Positions 36,615 through 45,524 of a DNA stretch of 64,000 nucleotides are shown piece by piece. Position 1 is the first letter of the stretch, and the number at the start of each line of letters is the position of its first letter. The stretch spans positions 3,179,733-3,243,732 of the forward strand of contig NZ_JALKFS010000005.1 in the NCBI RefSeq assembly GCF_023051145.1, read 5' to 3'. A program made the position numbers and the translations under genes. Source of the DNA: Williamsia sp. DF01-3. GTDB lineage: Bacteria; Actinomycetota; Actinomycetes; Mycobacteriales; Mycobacteriaceae. The notes under the pieces were generated by a model that saw only the letters and a list, made by a program, of their open reading frames with translations, had not been told where the DNA came from and did not search any database.

Positions 36615-37178
36615 ATGGGCAAACTCACTTACGGCATGAATATCTCAGTGGACGGCTACATCGCCGACGGGAACGGCGATATCGGGTGGAGCGACCCTGA
36701 TGCCGAACTGCACCAGTACTGGAACGACCAGGTCCGCAACACGGCGGTGTCGTTGTACGGGCGAAAGCTGTACGAGCTAATGGCCGCCCACTGGCCGACC
36801 GCCGACGAGGCCCCCGACGTGTCGCCGGTGGAGGCCGAGTACGCCCGGCTGTGGCGTGCGATGCCGAAAGTGGTGTTCTCGAACACCCTCGGTTCGGTCG
36901 GCTGGAACTCGAGACTGGAGCGAGGCGATGTCGTCGACTTCGCCGCAAGACTGAAGGCGGACACCGACGGGGTGATCGACGTTGCCGGTGCCACGCTCGC
37001 CGCGCCGTTGGTCAGGGCCGGCCTCATTGACGAGTTCCACATGGTGGTCACCCCCGCCGCGGTGGGCGGCGGGCTGCCGTTCTTTCCAGCCTTGGACAGC
37101 TGGATCTCGTTAAAGCTGACTGAGAACCGGACGTTTCCATCCGGCGCGGTGCTCCTCCGGTATACAACCAAGAAGTAG
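36615..37178 (+). CDS. DHFR-like/RibD C-terminal domain reductase
   Basis: Predicted product of 187 aa from ATG 36615. Typical motifs are LTYGMNISVDGYIAD at the N-terminus, SLYGRKLYELM, VVFSNTLGSVGW, and VAGATLAAPLVRAGLIDEFHMVVTPAAVGGG (NADPH site). The family reduces pteridine- or flavin-related substrates; many members have no assigned role. It is transcribed away from the methyltransferase gene, sharing about 150 bp. Confidence 0.85.
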   Translation: MGKLTYGMNISVDGYIADGNGDIGWSDPDAELHQYWNDQVRNTAVSLYGRKLYELMAAHWPTADEAPDVSPVEAEYARLWRAMPKVVFSNTLGSVGWNSRLERGDVVDFAARLKADTDGVIDVAGATLAAPLVRAGLIDEFHMVVTPAAVGGGLPFFPALDSWISLKLTENRTFPSGAVLLRYTTKK

Positions 37179-37359
37179 GAGCCGGTCACGCTGGTGCGTC
37201 ACTGTCTGTGGAGACGTGGGACGGCCGATCCCCCAGCCATCCCGACGCTGCTGGTGCTGGTCGCGGGCTGCACCACCGCACCAAACGCCAATCCAGAAAG
37301 GCAAGAGCGTCCGACACCAGCCTTACATTTGCGCAGGCCTGCTGAGAACGGTGTGTTGC

Positions 37360-38799
37360 TCAGCGAGGGGTGAGACCAAACGGTAGTCCTCTGCGCCGGG
37401 CCCAGTCGGCGTGAGCACGACCGGCGTCGGTGTTGGGTGTTCCGATACCGTCGAGGCAATCGAGTTGCTCGCGGGTGTCGAGAGTGGCTCCTAGTTCGCT
37501 GAGAATTGCATTGATACCCAGGTTGATTCGGGCGAGCATGACGAAATCGCTGGGAATCTGCATTTTGCGTACCGCAATACCTATCGGCCCGTCGTCGAAC
37601 ATGGACTGCATTAAGCCGGTGCTGTCTGCCGGAACGAAAGTATGCGGCTGTTCAGTGTTCACGCTCGAGGCCATCATTGCCCACCACTGAAAGGCATCGT
37701 CGACACCGAGATCCGTGTCGGCAGTGATGAAGCCGTTGTCGATCATCAGGCGGTACAACTCGTGGCGGTCGCCTTCGCAGGTGGCCCGAAACATTGTGAC
37801 AATTCCGCGGCGAACCCACTCGGGGAACTGTTTGACACAACCGAAGTCGACAAAACCTACTGTCCCGTCGTTGCCGAATCGGTAGTTGCCCGGGTGCGGG
37901 TCTGCATTGAACAGGTTGCTGTGGCGGTACGCCCCGAAACCAAAATAGCCGATCGCCGTAGCCCAGCGGTTACGCAATTCCTGGTCGGCGGTGCGGGCCT
38001 GTGCCCACCCCACCCCATCGAGAAAAGTCATGGTTATCACCAGATCGCCGACATGACTGTCGACCACGTCCGGCACTCGGATGAAGGGGTGTCCGCGGTA
38101 CAGGTCGGCGAATCGTCGGATGCTGCGTGCTTCGAGGCGGTAGTCGAGTTCGTCAGCGATTCGCTCGGCCACTTCAGCGGCAGCGGATCGCTGGTCGGTG
38201 CGCATCGCCCGCGGTGTCAACGACATCCCGAGTTTGAGGAACGTGGCCAGCAATTCAGTGTTGGCGAGGTCATCTCTGATCGCGCGGGCCACACCGGGGT
38301 ACTGGACTTTCACCGCGACCTCTCGTCCATCGGCGAGCCGCGCCCGGTGCACCTGTCCGATGGACGCCGCAGCGACCGGCTCCGGGGAGAACTCGACGAA
38401 CAACTCTTCGACCGGGCGACCGAGATCAACTTCGATGATTTCCCGGACCGTAGCGACGTCCATCGGCGGGGCGTCGGACTGAAGGCGCTGCAACGCAGCC
38501 TGATAGGCGGCGAACGGCCCACCGACGTCGGGATCGACGTCGTAGGTCGACACGAGTTGGCCTGCCTTCATCAACACGCCTTTTGAGTGGCCGAGCAGGT
38601 CTGCGTAGCGTTGAGCGGTGCGCTCGTGGAATCGGCCGAGGGCCTCGGTGTCTCCTGCACGCGAGCGCAGGCCCGCCACGACTCGTCCGCCGGCTGCGCG
38701 CGCAGCGAAACCGACGACAGGGACGGTGCGGCGAACTCTGCCGGCTTGCACAGATCCAAATCGGATTTCTTCATCGGGGATGGAGCTTTCGTCATTCAT
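37360..38799 (-). CDS. ABC1/UbiB-family atypical kinase
   Basis: Predicted product of 479 aa. Family-specific KxGQ motif in MKAGQLVS, the AAAS-containing loop AAASIGQVHRA, ATP-binding VKVQYPG, catalytic region FNADPHPGNY and the metal-binding FVDFGCVKQ. These proteins use ATP to help lipophilic (isoprenoid or quinone) metabolites move in or out of membranes. It overlaps the upstream P450 by 4 nt, so the two act together under the divergent TetR. Confidence 0.9.
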   Translation of the reverse strand: MNDESSIPDEEIRFGSVQAGRVRRTVPVVGFAARAAGGRVVAGLRSRAGDTEALGRFHERTAQRYADLLGHSKGVLMKAGQLVSTYDVDPDVGGPFAAYQAALQRLQSDAPPMDVATVREIIEVDLGRPVEELFVEFSPEPVAAASIGQVHRARLADGREVAVKVQYPGVARAIRDDLANTELLATFLKLGMSLTPRAMRTDQRSAAAEVAERIADELDYRLEARSIRRFADLYRGHPFIRVPDVVDSHVGDLVITMTFLDGVGWAQARTADQELRNRWATAIGYFGFGAYRHSNLFNADPHPGNYRFGNDGTVGFVDFGCVKQFPEWVRRGIVTMFRATCEGDRHELYRLMIDNGFITADTDLGVDDAFQWWAMMASSVNTEQPHTFVPADSTGLMQSMFDDGPIGIAVRKMQIPSDFVMLARINLGINAILSELGATLDTREQLDCLDGIGTPNTDAGRAHADWARRRGLPFGLTPR

Positions 38800-40007
38800 C
38801 GTTCTGCCCTATCGGTAAAGACCAAGGGGACCTGGGTGGGTCCGCGCAGGATTCCCGAGGCGTGCCAGGTCACTGGTCCGGCGAGCTGTGGTCGACGAGC
38901 GCACAACTGCCTTAGGGCGATAGCCAGTTCCAGCTTTGCCAATGCTGCACCCAGACAGCGATGTCGGCCGTAGCCGAGGGCTAGATGCGGCCGCCCCTTG
39001 TCGCGGTCGGGACGGAACTCGTCCGGCGCCTCGAACACTTCTGGGTCCCGGTTGGCTGCCGCGATGGCGACGATGACCCGCGCACCCGGTTCAATTGTGT
39101 GTCCGTCAATCTCGCGGCGACCGGTCGCGGCGCGCACGACGATCTGGGCTGTCCCGTCCAGGCGGAGTAGTTCGTCAATCACCCGGTCGGCGCCGACGTC
39201 GTCGAGCGTGTCTATCAACCTATCGCCGACGTCCCCGGCGCAAAGACGAATCATACTCGTTCCCAACAGTTTTGCAGTTGTCTCGTGACCGGCGACGGCG
39301 AGAAGAATCGCGTTGGACACCACTTCGTCGAGTTCGAGTTGGGGGTCGGTGGCCAACAAGCTGAGCAGATCATTCTCGGGCTGTTGCCGGCGCTCGGCGC
39401 ACACAGGCAGGAACTCGGCCAGCACCGCAGTCAGCCCCGATATCGATGGCACGTCATCGGAAGGAAGGATTGTCCCTTCCAACCCGAGCACCAACTCACT
39501 CGTCTTGTCCCACATCAACTGCGCAACGTGAGGTTCGAGCGCCAACCACTCCGCAATGACAGCGATAGGCAGTGGTTCGGCGATCCTCGACATCAAGTCG
39601 AAAGTTACCCCTGACGCGACATCACCAATGACTTCGGCGGCGATCGCCGCAATCCCGTCACTCATCGACGCGATGTAGCGCGGCGTGAAGACGTCGCGAA
39701 GTGCGCCGCGGGCCCTTCCGTGGTCGGGTGGGTCGAGGGAGAGCATGGTCTGCGCGAGCGGCGCGTCCTCAAGACCATTGGCCCGCAACGCCTGGCGACT
39801 GACCTCGGCAGCCAACGGATCGCTGCTCCATCCAGTGCCGAGCAACACCTCGCGGGCCGCGTTGTATCCACTGATCACCCACGATTGAGTCTGTTCGTCG
39901 AAATGAATGGGCCGGCGGCCGTGATCCCAAGGCCGAGACAGCACCGACGTTGTGCCGTCTGGCCACTTCCATCTCTGCAGTGCTGACGGATCGGTAACCG
40001 CATTCAT
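38796..40007 (-). CDS. Cytochrome P450, TetR-controlled
   Basis: Predicted product of 403 aa from ATG 40007, with GAGGAGG 6 nt upstream. Heme loop LGYGRHRCLGA has Cys at 351; the I-helix motif AVAGHETT and the RPDRDKGR segment are present. The DPPDHGRARGALRDVFT block is the C-helix. The substrate is probably hydrophobic, given coupling to the ABC1-type kinase. Its promoter carries two matching palindromes. Confidence 0.92.
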   Translation of the reverse strand: MNAVTDPSALQRWKWPDGTTSVLSRPWDHGRRPIHFDEQTQSWVISGYNAAREVLLGTGWSSDPLAAEVSRQALRANGLEDAPLAQTMLSLDPPDHGRARGALRDVFTPRYIASMSDGIAAIAAEVIGDVASGVTFDLMSRIAEPLPIAVIAEWLALEPHVAQLMWDKTSELVLGLEGTILPSDDVPSISGLTAVLAEFLPVCAERRQQPENDLLSLLATDPQLELDEVVSNAILLAVAGHETTAKLLGTSMIRLCAGDVGDRLIDTLDDVGADRVIDELLRLDGTAQIVVRAATGRREIDGHTIEPGARVIVAIAAANRDPEVFEAPDEFRPDRDKGRPHLALGYGRHRCLGAALAKLELAIALRQLCARRPQLAGPVTWHASGILRGPTQVPLVFTDRAER

Positions 40008-40024
40008 ATGCGCCTCCTCAGACT

Positions 40025-40073
40025 CCTAAGTGGTTACTTAGGACCTCACTTGGCTACACTAAGTGCACACTTG
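40025..40073. promoter_or_regulatory. Two matching TetR-type operators in the P450/TetR divergent promoter
   Basis: TAAGTGGTTACTTA (40027-40040, inside the perfect repeat CCTAAGT-GGTT-ACTTAGG at 40025-40042) and TAAGTGCACACTTG (40060-40073) share the pattern TAAGTGNNNACTTR. Their centres are 33 bp apart, about three helical turns. They lie between the divergent P450 and TetR starts. Confidence 0.7.
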
Positions 40074-40140
40074 GGGCGTGTCAACGGCGTTGACGCTATC
40101 GGGGCGACCACACGGCGTGTGACCGTACGGAATGAGGGTG

Positions 40141-40764
40141 ATGAGCACAGCAACGCGCGACCGATTGATCGAGGAAGCGATGCGCCTCTTCGGAGAACAG
40201 GGTTACCGTGCGACGAGCGTGGCCCAGATCGAGGAAGCAGCAGGCCTCACGCCAGGTTCAGGCGGGCTTTACCACCACTTTCGGTCCAAAGAACAGCTCC
40301 TGGAAGCGGGAATCGACCGTCAACTCGACCGCCTGCGCGCGCTGCGCGACATCGGGCATATCTTCGAGGGGCTCACCGACATCCGCTCCGAGCTCACCGT
40401 CATGGGCCGGTACACGCTCGAGGTCATCGACGAAGAAAGTCAACTCCTGCGCATCGTGTCTTCCGAACTTCGTAACCGACCGGCCAAACTGGCCGACACC
40501 CTGGCCGATCTTGTTGACCAGTCGTACGCGGGCATGGCGAGCTGGGTTCAACGGAATGTCCCCGGCATCGAGAGGGAGCGGGCCGAAAACATCGCAACAA
40601 TCGCGATGAACGCATTGTTCGCGCACCGGACAATGCCGCACTTCCTGGGCCTACAACCACTTTCGATTCAAGACGACCGCATCATCGGCGAATGGGTCGA
40701 GATGGTTGCCGGACGGATCGAACAATGCGACCCCACGCGCGGTCCTCGGGCAGACCAGAATTGA
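40141..40764 (+). CDS. TetR/AcrR-family regulator of the P450-ABC1 pair
   Basis: Predicted product of 207 aa from ATG 40141 (ATG 40132 adds three residues). The N-terminal HTH reads RDRLIEEAMRLFGEQGYRATSVAQIEEAAGLTPGSGGLYHHFRSKEQLL. The C-terminal ligand domain is all-helical, with no recognisable specificity. It is divergent from the P450 gene and should repress both directions through the twin operators. Confidence 0.88.
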   Translation: MSTATRDRLIEEAMRLFGEQGYRATSVAQIEEAAGLTPGSGGLYHHFRSKEQLLEAGIDRQLDRLRALRDIGHIFEGLTDIRSELTVMGRYTLEVIDEESQLLRIVSSELRNRPAKLADTLADLVDQSYAGMASWVQRNVPGIERERAENIATIAMNALFAHRTMPHFLGLQPLSIQDDRIIGEWVEMVAGRIEQCDPTRGPRADQN

Positions 40765-40825
40765 GACACCGGTACCAACGCACCACCCGACTAGCTCTGC
40801 GCCGCCGTGCTGTCGTCATCCAGCA

Positions 40826-41182
40826 TCAGTGTCCATAGGTATAGCGGAGACCAGCATTGATGAGCTTCCCGATCCGCTGACACATGTGCCGGAACAGGCG
40901 GTCATCTGGAGCGGGTGGTTCGACCAGCAGAGTCCATCGAAGTGCCGTCTCGCTGCCGCTTCCCGTCAGGTCGAACTGGATATTTGCATCGGGTCGCTTC
41001 GCCCAGATCGATGACCACACAACAAGTGTCGGGCGCTGGGTGGCAAGAACGCGCGGTGGCGTCTCGTCGTCGAGCAGATGCAACCACGGCCGCTGGGAAG
41101 CGCGGCCGGGATTGGCCAGGTCCTCGAACACCACCCACGGCGGGGGCGGCTGAGTGCGCTGCCGAGTCGCTACCGCTTGCAT
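40826..41182 (-). CDS. SRPBCC (START/AHSA1-like) lipid-binding-fold protein
   Basis: Predicted product of 118 aa from ATG 41182. The pattern WVVFEDLANPGRASQRPWLHLLDDETPPRVL, then WSSIWAKRPDANIQFDLTG and ALRWTLLVEPP, fits the curved beta-sheet of SRPBCC proteins, ending in a helix (RIGKLINAGLRYTYGH). Its function is unknown. It converges with the TetR gene. Confidence 0.7.
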   Translation of the reverse strand: MQAVATRQRTQPPPPWVVFEDLANPGRASQRPWLHLLDDETPPRVLATQRPTLVVWSSIWAKRPDANIQFDLTGSGSETALRWTLLVEPPAPDDRLFRHMCQRIGKLINAGLRYTYGH

Positions 41183-41492
41183 ACACGAACCGTACGAGAC
41201 CGGATGCCGGCAGTCCACCGACTACCCGCTGCGTCGGCCGATGATGCGCCGGCAAATTGGGATGCAACGACCGCTGAGAAACCGGTACGGTGTTTTCGTG
41301 TTCCGTCGAGTCGAAGCAGGTACTGGCGCCGCGCGCGCCTCTATGAGATGACTGCGCCCCGCAGCCGACCGTGATGGTCGGCAGCTCAGTCATGTCCTCG
41401 CCCCGATGTTTCGGGGAATCGACTCACCGCGTCCCGGACGCGGTCTCACTGCAGGTCCCAACAGGGGCCGTACCTGCACGGACGGATCCACC
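41183..41492. other. 310-bp divergent intergenic region
   Basis: No gene is seen. It should hold promoters for the SRPBCC gene (minus) and the FBP-domain gene (plus), and contains the hairpin pair described at 41401-41442. Confidence 0.5.
41401..41442 (+). promoter_or_regulatory. Two tandem GC-rich hairpins in the FBP gene leader
   Basis: CCCCGA-TGTT-TCGGGG (41401-41416) and CGCGTCC-C-GGACGCG (41428-41442) are perfect stems 50-90 nt upstream of the FBP start codon. They may be a leader attenuator or an unlinked terminator; no U-run is present. Confidence 0.4.
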
Positions 41493-41990
41493 ATGAAACC
41501 TCTTACCCATCAGCAGATCATCGACTCATTTCGCGGTGCGACGCGCAGCGAGATCAAGCGGGTCACGTTCCCGGCCGACTTCGACGACACCGATTTCGAG
41601 GCGCTCAACTTCTACGGATGGCGGGATCGCAAGATCCCCCGTCGTGGCTACATCTGCGTCCCACATCAGGGCGACGTCATCACCTTGCTGTTGACGCAGG
41701 CTGAGGCCGTCCCCAAGCGACGGGCCATGTGTACATGGTGTCGCGATGTCACTCTGACGAGCGCAGCGGTCATGTTCTCCACGCGCCGGATGGGTTCTGC
41801 TGGGCGCCGCGGCGACACGATCGGTGTCCTCGCCTGCGAGGACTTCAGCTGTTCACGCAACGTCCGCCGGCTCCCACCCGCCTTCCACCGGCATACCGAT
41901 CTCGACGCGATACGGGCCGAGGCGGTGACGGGGCTGCGCGTTCGCGTCGAGGCCTTCGTGGCCAACGTGCTGTCGTCTGCAGACGCCTGA
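41493..41990 (+). CDS. FBP-domain (EF-G-binding, FusB-like treble-clef zinc finger) protein
   Basis: Predicted product of 165 aa from ATG 41493. A CTWC pair at 80-83 and a later CEDFSCSRNVRRL block give the four-Cys zinc site of the FBP C-terminal treble clef. The N-terminal TFPADFDDTDFEALNFYGWRDRKIPRRGYI is the part that contacts elongation factor G in FusB-type proteins. It may help ribosome release or fusidic-acid tolerance; that is known for the family, not shown here. Confidence 0.82.
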   Translation: MKPLTHQQIIDSFRGATRSEIKRVTFPADFDDTDFEALNFYGWRDRKIPRRGYICVPHQGDVITLLLTQAEAVPKRRAMCTWCRDVTLTSAAVMFSTRRMGSAGRRGDTIGVLACEDFSCSRNVRRLPPAFHRHTDLDAIRAEAVTGLRVRVEAFVANVLSSADA

Positions 41991-42142
41991 CTTCGCGCCG
42001 CGGCGCCGGCGAGCGATGCCGGCGCCGCGGCGTTCACTGCTCCCAGATGCGCAACATTGACGCGCAATTTCGCCCGGATCTACGCAGGTCAGGCTGATCG
42101 TCGGTCAGGTCTTCGCGTGCGCCGCGTGCCGCGACCACCAGC

Positions 42143-44520
42143 TCAAGAGCGGTCGAGACGGGTAACCACCCCTCGGTCTCCATCCACGCGAACACGATCA
42201 CCGGTCTTCAACGTCTGCGTGGCCACCAACGTGTTGACGACGCACGGCAAACCGTATTCGCGCGCCACCACAGCACCATGGGACACCGAGCTGCCGATAT
42301 CGGTGACAAGTGCACCGATGACGGTGAAGTACGGCGTCCAACCGACGTCGGTGACCGGTGCGACCAAAATCTCTCCACGTTGCACGTCGCGCGCCTCGAT
42401 GATCGATTTGGCGACGCGCACAACGCCTTCGACAGTCCCACGACTCGCCGGCCGGCCGATGATCTCGTTGTCGGTGACACCTCGCTGAGGCCGGACGATG
42501 AGCGGTATCGGCCGCCCGACAGACACGTCGTCGAACTCCAGCGAGTCCTGGAATGCCAGCGCCTGCCGGCGCTTGACCGCTCGATGCACAAGATCGCCGT
42601 TATCGGCGGAATCGACGACGCGGTTCAGTTCTGCCCGGTCGAAGAAGAACACGAGATCCGAATCAGACAGTCGCCCGGCCGCGGCCAGCACCTCACCCAG
42701 ATGCCGGTAGCCCAGCTTGAGTGAATGCGCCATCAGCGCCATCTTCGATTTGGTCTCCTCGCGCCCTCGTGCGCCTCCTTGCGCCAACCTGGCGAGAAGT
42801 CTGATGGACGCTGCGCTGGGCACTTCGGGCCGGCTCTTGGCCGAACCGCGGTCGGACGGATCGAGCGCGGAACGCACCATCACCTGCATCATCGCGCCCA
42901 GCCCTTCCGGGTCCTCGGCCCACGAGGCATCGCGCATGCACAGCTCGCGGTATCCACGGTGGCCGTGGCGCTCCAGGAATTTCTCCAGCGCTACCCCGGC
43001 TGCGCTGCCGGTGGCGCGCAACTCCCCGACCGCGGTACCCGGCTCCCCCGTCAAGAACTTCGTGGCAGCCACGTCGTCGGCCGCGATGGTCTGTACCACC
43101 GAGTCGAGCTCTTCCAACATGAGCGCGCTCTCGACATCGGACGCGCCGCCATGAGCCTGGTCGCCTCGGCGCGACCCTCGTCTTCGCTACGTCCTTCTTT
43201 GACTGCTTGTCGCATCAAAACGCTCTCGAGGACGTTTGCGGCGACCGCCGCGCGCGACGACGATCGCACATGGGTCAAGGTGATGTCGCAGTACTGTTCC
43301 ACCCCGCGTTCGAGCTGCCGCAACACCTGCCGAGGGTCATCACCGGTCGGCACCTCGAACTCGGCGATCTGCTCCTTCAATCGCCGGATCGCGGGCCCGG
43401 CAGACAACGCGTACGTGGTGAGCCGCACGGTGTTGACCAGTCTGCGCAAGAACGGCTTTGGTGGTTTCGGTTTCAACTCGTCAACCACCCGACCGCAGAT
43501 CGAGGTGGAGAATTGTTCGAGCGAATTGCCCAGGATCCCCGAGCTCAGACCGGTGCCCTCGGTCAGGTTCAAGAACATGTGCCCCTGAAAATAGCCGACC
43601 TGCAGCCACGGCTTCTCGTACTTCGGCTGCGCTCGCGCCACCACCTGCGTCATCTGCATCGCGTAGTCGATGGCAAAACCGGAGACCGAAGCAGTCAACG
43701 GGCAGAACGCCCCGGGCATCATCTCGCCGATGTTGCAGCGGGTGTACACATGGTCTGCACCCGCGAGTGGTGAATCCATCTCGCCAAGATCGCCGGGCAG
43801 AGTGGTGATAGGACGAGCCTGCAGCCACCAGAGCTTCCCCGATTGGTCTATGGCCCACTCGAGATCCATCGGTTTGGCCCAATGGTGGACAGCGCGCAGG
43901 GCGCCCGCCCGGATGTCCGAGATTTCGTCGGACGACAGGACCGGCGTCTCACCAATCTCACGAACGGCGGGGTTGCCCTCGGAATCCAAAACGATGTGGT
44001 CTGGGGACGCCGACCCGTCGACAAGCGCTTCGCCGAGCCCGGCGATGGCATCGATCACCATGAGGTCGCGCCGGCCGGTGGCCGGATCTGCGGTGAACAC
44101 GACGCCTGCGGCTCGCGCATCGACCATGTGCTGCACCACCAGATGCATTGTGGCCGTGGTCTGTCCACTGTACGACGACGCCCGTCGGGAATGAACCGAC
44201 GCCGCACACGTGTGAACAGCCGCAGCAAAGTCATCGACGGAGTCGACTCCCAGCACGGTGTCGTACTGTCCCGCAAAGGACTGGTCGTCGCCGTCTTCGC
44301 CGACTGCCGAGGACCTCACGGCCACCGGAGTCGCACCGGCCGAAGCCATCTGGGAGAAGCGTTCAGCCACATCATCGGCGGCGATCTGCTCGGAAGCGTC
44401 AGCGATGACAAATCCCACCGGCACAGGAAGTCCCAGCCGGCGCAACTGTGCGAGGCCGGCCGCTTTTCCGCCGTAGCGGCCGTCGACGACCTCGTCGAAC
44501 TCGATCGCGGTCAACGTCAT
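42143..44520 (-). CDS. PEP-synthase/rifampin-phosphotransferase-like enzyme, reading frame broken once
   Basis: Two frames make one protein. 44520 to about 43147 encodes the ATP-grasp half (DGRYGGKAAGLAQLRRLGLPVPVGF, VAVRSSAVGEDG, MDLEWAIDQSGKLWWLQARP). The second frame, to 42143, encodes the phosphohistidine swivel domain (SSVSHGAVVAREYGLPCVVNT). The join lies near GGCGGCGCGTCCG, and one extra base restores about 792 aa. Relatives transfer phosphate from ATP through His to pyruvate or to rifampin. The N-terminus overlaps the F420-oxidoreductase stop by 4 nt. It is either a recent pseudogene or a base-calling error. Confidence 0.8.
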
Positions 44521-45515
44521 GATGATCCCCCCAATTCATCCACGATCTCCGCGAGTGCGTCGACCTCGATGGGGCCCGGTTGGTAGAGGCAGATCCGGTC
44601 GGAGACACCGTCGACCCGGTCGCGGATGTGCGCGGCCACCTCAGATGGGGTGCCACATGCGGCAATGGTGTGCAGTATTTCGTCGTCGATGAGCGTGGCC
44701 ATCTCTTGCCAGCGGCCCTGCTTGGACATCGCGTTCAGTTCTGGCTGCAGATCGCCCCATCCGTGGGCGTCGAGGACCGGCCGGTACGCCGGTGTGGAAC
44801 CGTAGAACGCCAGCAACATTCGAGTCGAGGCGTGATCGTCATCGCGGCCGGTATCCACCGACACGATGATCTCGGGCACCACCTCGAAGTCGCTCTCACT
44901 ACGGCCTGCAGCAGCCAATCCCTCGCGCACCGCAGGCAGTGTCGACTCGTGGAGGAACCGCTTCGACCCGAAAGGCATCACCAACAAACCATCGGCCACT
45001 TCTGCAGTGGCCCTGGTCAACCGGGGTCCGAGCGCGCCGAGATAGATCGGCGGCGGACCGAACGGGTTCGGGCCGGGTACAAAGGTCGGCGTCATCAAGG
45101 TGTGCCGGTAGTACTCGCCGCGGAAGTCGAGTCGTTCGCCCTCGTTCCACGTGGCGAAGATGGCTCGCAGCGCCCCCACCAATTCCTTCATCCGCGCGAC
45201 CGGATGATCGAACTCGACTCCATAACGCTTCTCGATCTGCGCGCGAACCTGCGTGCCCAGACCCAAGATGAAGCGTCCTTCGCTGATCAGCTGGAGGTCA
45301 TTGGCCTGATGGGCGAGCTGAATCGGATTGCGAGGGAATGCAATCGCAACATTCGACATGACGTCGAGATTCTTCACCGACGATGCCAGCACCAGCGGGG
45401 TGAAGACGTCGAACGGTCCTTCGAAGGTGAACACGCCTGATGCGCCGGCTTCCTTGAGCACGTGCGCCCGTTCGAGTGCATCGGTTGGCCCGAACAGCGC
45501 TGTCATGATCTTCAT
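44517..45515 (-). CDS. LLM-class (F420-dependent) oxidoreductase
   Basis: Predicted product of 332 aa, a luciferase-like TIM barrel. Typical segments are HVLKEAGASGVFTFEGPFDVFTPL, IAFPRNPIQLAHQANDLQLISEGRFILGLGTQVRAQIEKRYG, and PPIYLGALGPRLTRATAEVADGLLVMPF. In mycolata such proteins use deazaflavin F420; this one resembles the group with PRNP...L.LGLGTQ. It lies 9 nt after the CrtC-like gene and overlaps the PEP-synthase-like gene. Confidence 0.88.
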   Translation of the reverse strand: MKIMTALFGPTDALERAHVLKEAGASGVFTFEGPFDVFTPLVLASSVKNLDVMSNVAIAFPRNPIQLAHQANDLQLISEGRFILGLGTQVRAQIEKRYGVEFDHPVARMKELVGALRAIFATWNEGERLDFRGEYYRHTLMTPTFVPGPNPFGPPPIYLGALGPRLTRATAEVADGLLVMPFGSKRFLHESTLPAVREGLAAAGRSESDFEVVPEIIVSVDTGRDDDHASTRMLLAFYGSTPAYRPVLDAHGWGDLQPELNAMSKQGRWQEMATLIDDEILHTIAACGTPSEVAAHIRDRVDGVSDRICLYQPGPIEVDALAEIVDELGGSS

Positions 45516-45524
45516 ACCTGGCGC

